Shown: positions 4,807 through 6,298 of the stretch, piece after piece
Position numbering within the stretch: the first letter of the stretch is position 1
Layout: each line of letters opens with the position of its first letter
NCBI GenBank assembly: GCA_947459855.1
Contig: CANHFL010000070.1
Location: forward strand, 1 to 6,298
Length of the DNA stretch: 6,298 bases
Origin: Planctomycetaceae bacterium
Lineage (GTDB): Bacteria; Planctomycetota; Phycisphaerae; Phycisphaerales; SM1A02
Direction: 5' to 3'
Notes under the pieces: generated by a model
The model's input: the letters and a program-made list of their open reading frames with translations, nothing else
What the model was told of the DNA's origin: nothing
Databases searched by the model: none
Made by a program: the position numbers and the translations under genes

Positions 4807-6298
4807 ATGGCAAAAAAGAAGGCGATGGCGGAGGCTCGGCAACGAGCAATCGTTGTTGGGGTCAGCAAATACGCCCCTCCCGTATCTCCGTTACCCGCCG
4901 TTGCCAATGATGTCAAAGAGATGGCGAAGTTGCTTTCGTCGAAACATGGCGCTTTCTCCAAAGAGACGGTTAATGTCTTGACTGACAAGTTAGCAACCAA
5001 ATCCGCTGTGATTGCCGGTCTCACTGATACGCTGGCTCATGCTAAGGCTGACGACACTGTTTTTGCGTACCTTGCTGGGCACGGAACCGTGATCGGAAGT
5101 GACTACTACTTCCTTCCCTTCGATACAGATGTTGATGATGTTAATAATTCCTGCGTCCCGCTCGCAACGATTAAAGACGCGTTTGACAAAAGCAAGAGCC
5201 GTCGTGTGTTTCTGTGGTTAGATTTCTGTCATTCGGGAGGGATTCTTTCTAGGGAAATCACATCGGCAGACCCAATAGCTTCGATTAAGCGGACGCTTAA
5301 GGTCACTCAAGGACAAGGCAAAGTCATCGTTGCTGCCTGCACTTCTTCCCAAAGCTCTTTTGAAAGTTCTGCAATCGGGCACGGACTATTCACTGACGCT
5401 CTTTTGCGAGGTTTGAAGGGCGAAGCCAAATCTGCTCAGGACGAGGTAACTGCATCGTCACTGTACGACTTCATTGACCATCAGATTGTTCGACCAGATC
5501 AGCAGCCAGTATTCTTCGGTGAAATGACTGGACGAATCGTACTGATGCACTACGCCTCAAGGCTGTCCAACTTCGCTGAGCCTAAGACGCCTACAAAAAC
5601 TGAGACCGCTACGCCTTCAGGCAGCCGAACCAAAGGTGCGTGGGTCATGCTCGGTGAAAACTTTTTCATCGCTGAGCGGGTGCGTAATCAAGCGGACGGA
5701 AAGATCAGTGTGGAATTGATTCCACGGTCGGGCGAAGAGGAATCCCAGATCGCTGATTTACGTCCAGGACAGTATAGAAATGGGCGTGAAATTGGTTTGG
5801 CGTTCAACAATGAGGCATACGAGGTTATAGTCGAAAATATTGTCAACGAGTACGTTGGTGCCCATCAAAAATGGACTCTGACACTCATGCCCCAAGAGCA
5901 ACGAACAGGGGTCATGACCGAAATGACGTTCAACGGTGTTGGGCCAGATGAGATTGCCGCTCAGCGGGCAGGGAGAATTCTCATCAACGATCCAGCCCCG
6001 AAGAAAAGAAATCGAGGCTTCGGCGACGACTCATTCATTGAGGGAGCTATTACGGGACCGTCAGGGAAGCACCAAATAGATGGCTGCGTAGTGCAGAAGG
6101 TCTACAAGAAGCATGGCGACTCGCCATCGTGGAAAGAAATGGCAAGGCTGAAGTCAGTCTACCTCCTGAAGATGTCCAACACTGTCGAGCATGTGATTGA
6201 TTTAAGAATCGGAGGCGTCCGTGGCAACAAGGTCAAGGTCACTTTCAAAGGCCGCCGTCCTCGTCGCTACATCAATGAAGAGGCAACTACACTCGCAT
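4807..6298 (+). CDS. Caspase-like (C14, metacaspase-type) protease with extra C-terminal domains, 3' partial
   Basis: The frame is open for 497 codons to the window edge. Residues about 11-255 form a caspase-like domain: strand RAIVVGVSKY (13-22), strand DTVFAYLAGHG (83-93) with catalytic H92, and strand RVFLWLDFCHSGG (132-144) with catalytic C141. D139, two residues before the cysteine, matches the acidic S1 position of metacaspases, suggesting cleavage after Arg or Lys rather than Asp. A Pro/Thr-rich linker (259-278) leads to a mostly beta domain (about 279-398) that begins WVMLGENFFIAERV and ends RAGRILINDPAP; caspase-family bacterial proteins often carry this kind of tail, but I cannot name it. 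From 399 on comes another unrecognised region. There is no signal peptide, so it is probably cytoplasmic. GGAGG at 4793-4797, 9 bases before the ATG, supports the start; ATG 4825 is a weaker alternative. Such proteases are frequent defence or cell-death effectors. Confidence 0.85.
   Translation, partial: MAKKKAMAEARQRAIVVGVSKYAPPVSPLPAVANDVKEMAKLLSSKHGAFSKETVNVLTDKLATKSAVIAGLTDTLAHAKADDTVFAYLAGHGTVIGSDYYFLPFDTDVDDVNNSCVPLATIKDAFDKSKSRRVFLWLDFCHSGGILSREITSADPIASIKRTLKVTQGQGKVIVAACTSSQSSFESSAIGHGLFTDALLRGLKGEAKSAQDEVTASSLYDFIDHQIVRPDQQPVFFGEMTGRIVLMHYASRLSNFAEPKTPTKTETATPSGSRTKGAWVMLGENFFIAERVRNQADGKISVELIPRSGEEESQIADLRPGQYRNGREIGLAFNNEAYEVIVENIVNEYVGAHQKWTLTLMPQEQRTGVMTEMTFNGVGPDEIAAQRAGRILINDPAPKKRNRGFGDDSFIEGAITGPSGKHQIDGCVVQKVYKKHGDSPSWKEMARLKSVYLLKMSNTVEHVIDLRIGGVRGNKVKVTFKGRRPRRYINEEATTLA

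Noticed and set aside
4761..5024. 87-codon minus-strand frame opposite the caspase-like gene start
   Set aside because: It is antisense to a clear caspase domain and has no ribosome site or family signature that I can see.
1..6298. CRISPR array, tRNA or rRNA
   Set aside because: No regularly spaced repeats, cloverleaf-like segment or rRNA-like conserved stretch was seen.

Overview
The window suggests a bacterium of the Planctomycetes, possibly Rhodopirellula-like. This is an inference from three things: an IS21-type remnant whose IstA N-terminus resembles planctomycete copies, an intergenic dyad of the 'ATTAGCCGGAGG...CCTCCGGCTAAT' kind that I associate with those genomes, and a metacaspase-like gene. 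No rRNA, tRNA or core marker gene is present, so the assignment is weak.

Layout, left to right. (a) Bases 1-152 are the 3' end of a plus-strand gene with a cystatin-like QVVAG motif, followed by a 10-bp-stem hairpin at 180-208. Bases 209-412 hold nothing I can support. (b) 413-847 is a small, internally deleted IS21-family remnant with matching 14-bp ends and a fragment of the transposase HTH. (c) 848-1003 is a gap with at most a short gene fragment. (d) 4187 down to 1004 is a compact four-gene minus-strand operon: a 118-aa protein of unknown function; a 387-aa protein joining a ribbon-helix-helix (HicB C-terminal-like) domain to a GIY-YIG nuclease; a Dam/D12-class adenine-N6 DNA methyltransferase; and a 259-aa GIY-YIG nuclease paralogous to the C-terminal two thirds of the 387-aa protein. 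(e) 4188-4806 is a divergent intergenic region with a good sigma70-type promoter for the operon. A perfect 6-8-6 inverted repeat overlaps its spacer and -10 box. The region also has a GC-rich double hairpin and a pair of direct repeats. (f) From 4807 to the right edge runs a plus-strand caspase-like (C14) protease gene, open at the edge.

How the genes may work together (inference). The methyltransferase flanked by two related GIY-YIG nucleases looks like a restriction-modification locus of an arrangement I do not recognise. Both nucleases carry two copies of a conserved ~45-residue module before the catalytic domain, a candidate DNA-recognition unit. The ribbon-helix-helix domain and the palindrome in the promoter suggest autoregulation. 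The divergent caspase-like gene and the transposon remnant fit a defence-island setting, but the caspase may belong to a separate system that continues beyond the window.
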